This document shows, in pieces, positions 62,855 through 64,000 of a stretch of DNA of 64,000 bases. The DNA comes from Acinetobacter sp. ANC 3813 (GTDB lineage Bacteria > Pseudomonadota > Gammaproteobacteria > Pseudomonadales > Moraxellaceae). The position numbers and the translations under genes are program-made. The DNA is taken from positions 310,001 through 374,000 of the forward strand of contig NZ_NEGK01000004.1 in assembly GCF_002135435.1 (NCBI RefSeq). Direction: 5' to 3'. Under the pieces are notes generated by a model, which made no database searches, had not been told where the DNA came from, and saw only the letters and a list, made by a program, of their open reading frames with translations. Every line of letters starts with the position of its first letter. Position 1 is the stretch's first letter.

Positions 62855-63823
62855 TCACTGACGCGCCAATTCCAGCGCTAGATCCACAGCGACGTGCAGG
62901 CTTGAGCTTTTTGCCAGCCCAGTGCCGGCAAGGGAGAGTGCTGTACCATGATCAACAGAAGTGCGGATAAACGGCAAACCTAAAGTAATATTAACGGCTT
63001 CGCCAAAGCCCTGCGATTTTAACACAGGTAAACCCTGATCGTGATACATCGCCAAAACGGCATCTGCGTCTTTTAAATTTTCAGCTGTAAATAATGTATC
63101 CGCTGGCAAACTCAGACTCATATTCACGCCTTGCGAACGATAGCTTTCCAGCACAGGATTAATGACGTCAATTTCTTCCATGCCTAGATAACCATCTTCC
63201 CCTGCATGCGGATTTAAGCCGCAGACTAAAATATGCGGATGATCCTTTTTAAATTTCGTTTTCAAATCATGGATTAAAATATCGATCACCTGATGCAGGC
63301 GCTCTGACGTAATGGCATCCGGCACATCACGCAAAGGCAAATGCGTTGTGGCCAGTGCGACACGCAGAATTTTCGTAGCCAGCATCATTACGACACGAGG
63401 TACACCCGCAAATTCTTGATAATACTCAGTATGCCCGCTGAAATGTATCCCGGCCTCATTGATAATCGACTTTTGTACAGGCGCAGTTGCAACCCCAACA
63501 CTTTTGCCAGACATGGCATAATCTGCAGAACGGCGCAACTGTTCCAGCACATAAGCCGCATTATTCGCATCCAGCTGTCCAAGCACTGCTGGCACAGCCA
63601 AGGGCACATGCTCTACATACAGCTGGCCTTGTTCTGACGTATTGTCCTGGCCGCAATATTCGATCAGATCAACAGTTAATCCTAAATTCTGCGCACGCTG
63701 ATGCAGCATCTGCATATCAGCCAAAATGACGATTGGCCGTTCATCTGTGCGGTTCGCCAAACTCAGGCAAATATCAGGGCCAATTCCAGCAGGTTCACCG
63801 CTGGTGATATATAAAGGAAGCAT
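62855..63823 (-). CDS. pdxA: 4-hydroxythreonine-4-phosphate dehydrogenase
   Basis: ATG 63823 (MLPLYITSGEPAGIGPD), with GAAG about six bases upstream; longer starts (an ATG five codons and a TTG seven codons earlier) are less typical. 322 residues. It has GEPAGIGPD, the metal His in FSGHTEYYQEF, GLNPHAGEDG and AMYHDQGLPVLKSQGF. The enzyme oxidises 4-phosphohydroxy-threonine in pyridoxal phosphate synthesis. It leads the pdxA-rsmA-apaH operon. Confidence 0.95.
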   Translation of the reverse strand: MLPLYITSGEPAGIGPDICLSLANRTDERPIVILADMQMLHQRAQNLGLTVDLIEYCGQDNTSEQGQLYVEHVPLAVPAVLGQLDANNAAYVLEQLRRSADYAMSGKSVGVATAPVQKSIINEAGIHFSGHTEYYQEFAGVPRVVMMLATKILRVALATTHLPLRDVPDAITSERLHQVIDILIHDLKTKFKKDHPHILVCGLNPHAGEDGYLGMEEIDVINPVLESYRSQGVNMSLSLPADTLFTAENLKDADAVLAMYHDQGLPVLKSQGFGEAVNITLGLPFIRTSVDHGTALSLAGTGLAKSSSLHVAVDLALELARQ

Positions 63824-64000
63824 GACATTCTTCTGCATTTTCAATTTCCAATATTTTAATACAATTCAGAGACGGCAGCAGAATTGATCTACAGTTAAAA
63901 TTTATTTACATGGATAGAAAATATCTTCAAATATCAATAAAATAGATATAAAAATTGAAGACTTAACTATTCAATACAAAACACTGTAAGTATTTTTCGA
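63824..64000. other. Upstream region of pdxA
   Basis: AT-rich, no coding frame. In many gammaproteobacteria surA sits immediately upstream of pdxA; it is not within this 177-bp stretch, which presumably carries the operon promoter. Confidence 0.5.

Noticed and set aside
1..64000. tRNA, rRNA, riboswitch and CRISPR features
   Set aside because: Searched intergenic regions by eye for cloverleaf-like GC blocks, regular spaced repeats and known aptamer cores; none seen. A covariance-model scan was not possible.

Overview
The window looks like chromosomal DNA of an Acinetobacter species (Moraxellaceae, Gammaproteobacteria). I base this on a 352-residue OmpA very close to what I remember of A. baumannii OmpA/Omp38, an AcnD-type aconitase, the YgfZ, LysP, CysI-DUF934, LrgA/LrgB and pdxA-rsmA-apaH genes, a low-to-moderate GC content, and many small Acinetobacter-type lipoproteins and hypotheticals. 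No database search was run; family names come from motifs and recall of the families. I saw no rRNA, tRNA, CRISPR array, transposase or integrase.

Layout. 1-1025: the 5' part of an exported tyrosinase that runs off the window edge. 1.2-8.4 kb: mostly minus-strand housekeeping and small conserved genes (membrane-anchored DUF4041 protein, RluA, DUF1003, DUF6868-like, DUF4126, a 47-residue zinc-ribbon protein). Within it, two near-identical direct repeats (about 225 bp, cores at 3456-3606 and 4637-4787) flank one small gene and look like two copies of a small-RNA locus. 8.6-10.3 kb: a small AT-rich accessory patch downstream of acnD. It has a two-TM protein, a small KTSC-like protein, a decayed copy of the acnD 3' end and a GIY-YIG-like gene lying between the remnant and the intact acnD. 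10.3-16.6 kb: acnD, a multicopper oxidase lipoprotein and ygfZ. 16.7-22.8 kb: a DsbC/G-like protein, a Sel1-repeat protein, an AEC transporter, an Old Yellow Enzyme and an OprB-type porin. 23.2-27.3 kb: mutM-ppiC, a broken gamma-glutamylcyclotransferase gene, mscL and typA. 28.1-32.1 kb: an NCS2 nucleobase permease, rsmC and lysP. 32.5-33.8 kb: ompA with a recognisable promoter.

34-52 kb: an orphan type IV pseudopilin, two thiolases, a FadJ-like multifunctional beta-oxidation protein, a CaiB/BaiF CoA transferase divergent from an AraC-type regulator, cysI with its DUF934 partner, an Lrp/AsnC regulator divergent from a LysE exporter, a GNAT acetyltransferase next to a methyltransferase, a hemolysin III protein and an MHS-family symporter. 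53-64 kb: a YaeI-like metallophosphoesterase, a ClsC-like phospholipase D lipoprotein convergent with a PlsC acyltransferase, hflX, lrgA-lrgB, three tandem DUF2147 genes, and the apaH-rsmA-pdxA operon on the minus strand.

How the genes connect. The two thiolases, FadJ-like protein and CoA transferase point to fatty-acid or branched-chain acyl-CoA catabolism, but they are split over about 12 kb and interrupted by sulfite reduction. AcnD belongs to the 2-methylcitrate (propionate) pathway, yet no prpB, prpC or prpF is present here. PLD and PlsC suggest phospholipid remodelling. The least explained pieces are the paired repeats with a conserved promoter/operator layout, the acnD-tail duplication around the GIY-YIG gene, and the stand-alone DUF4041 protein.
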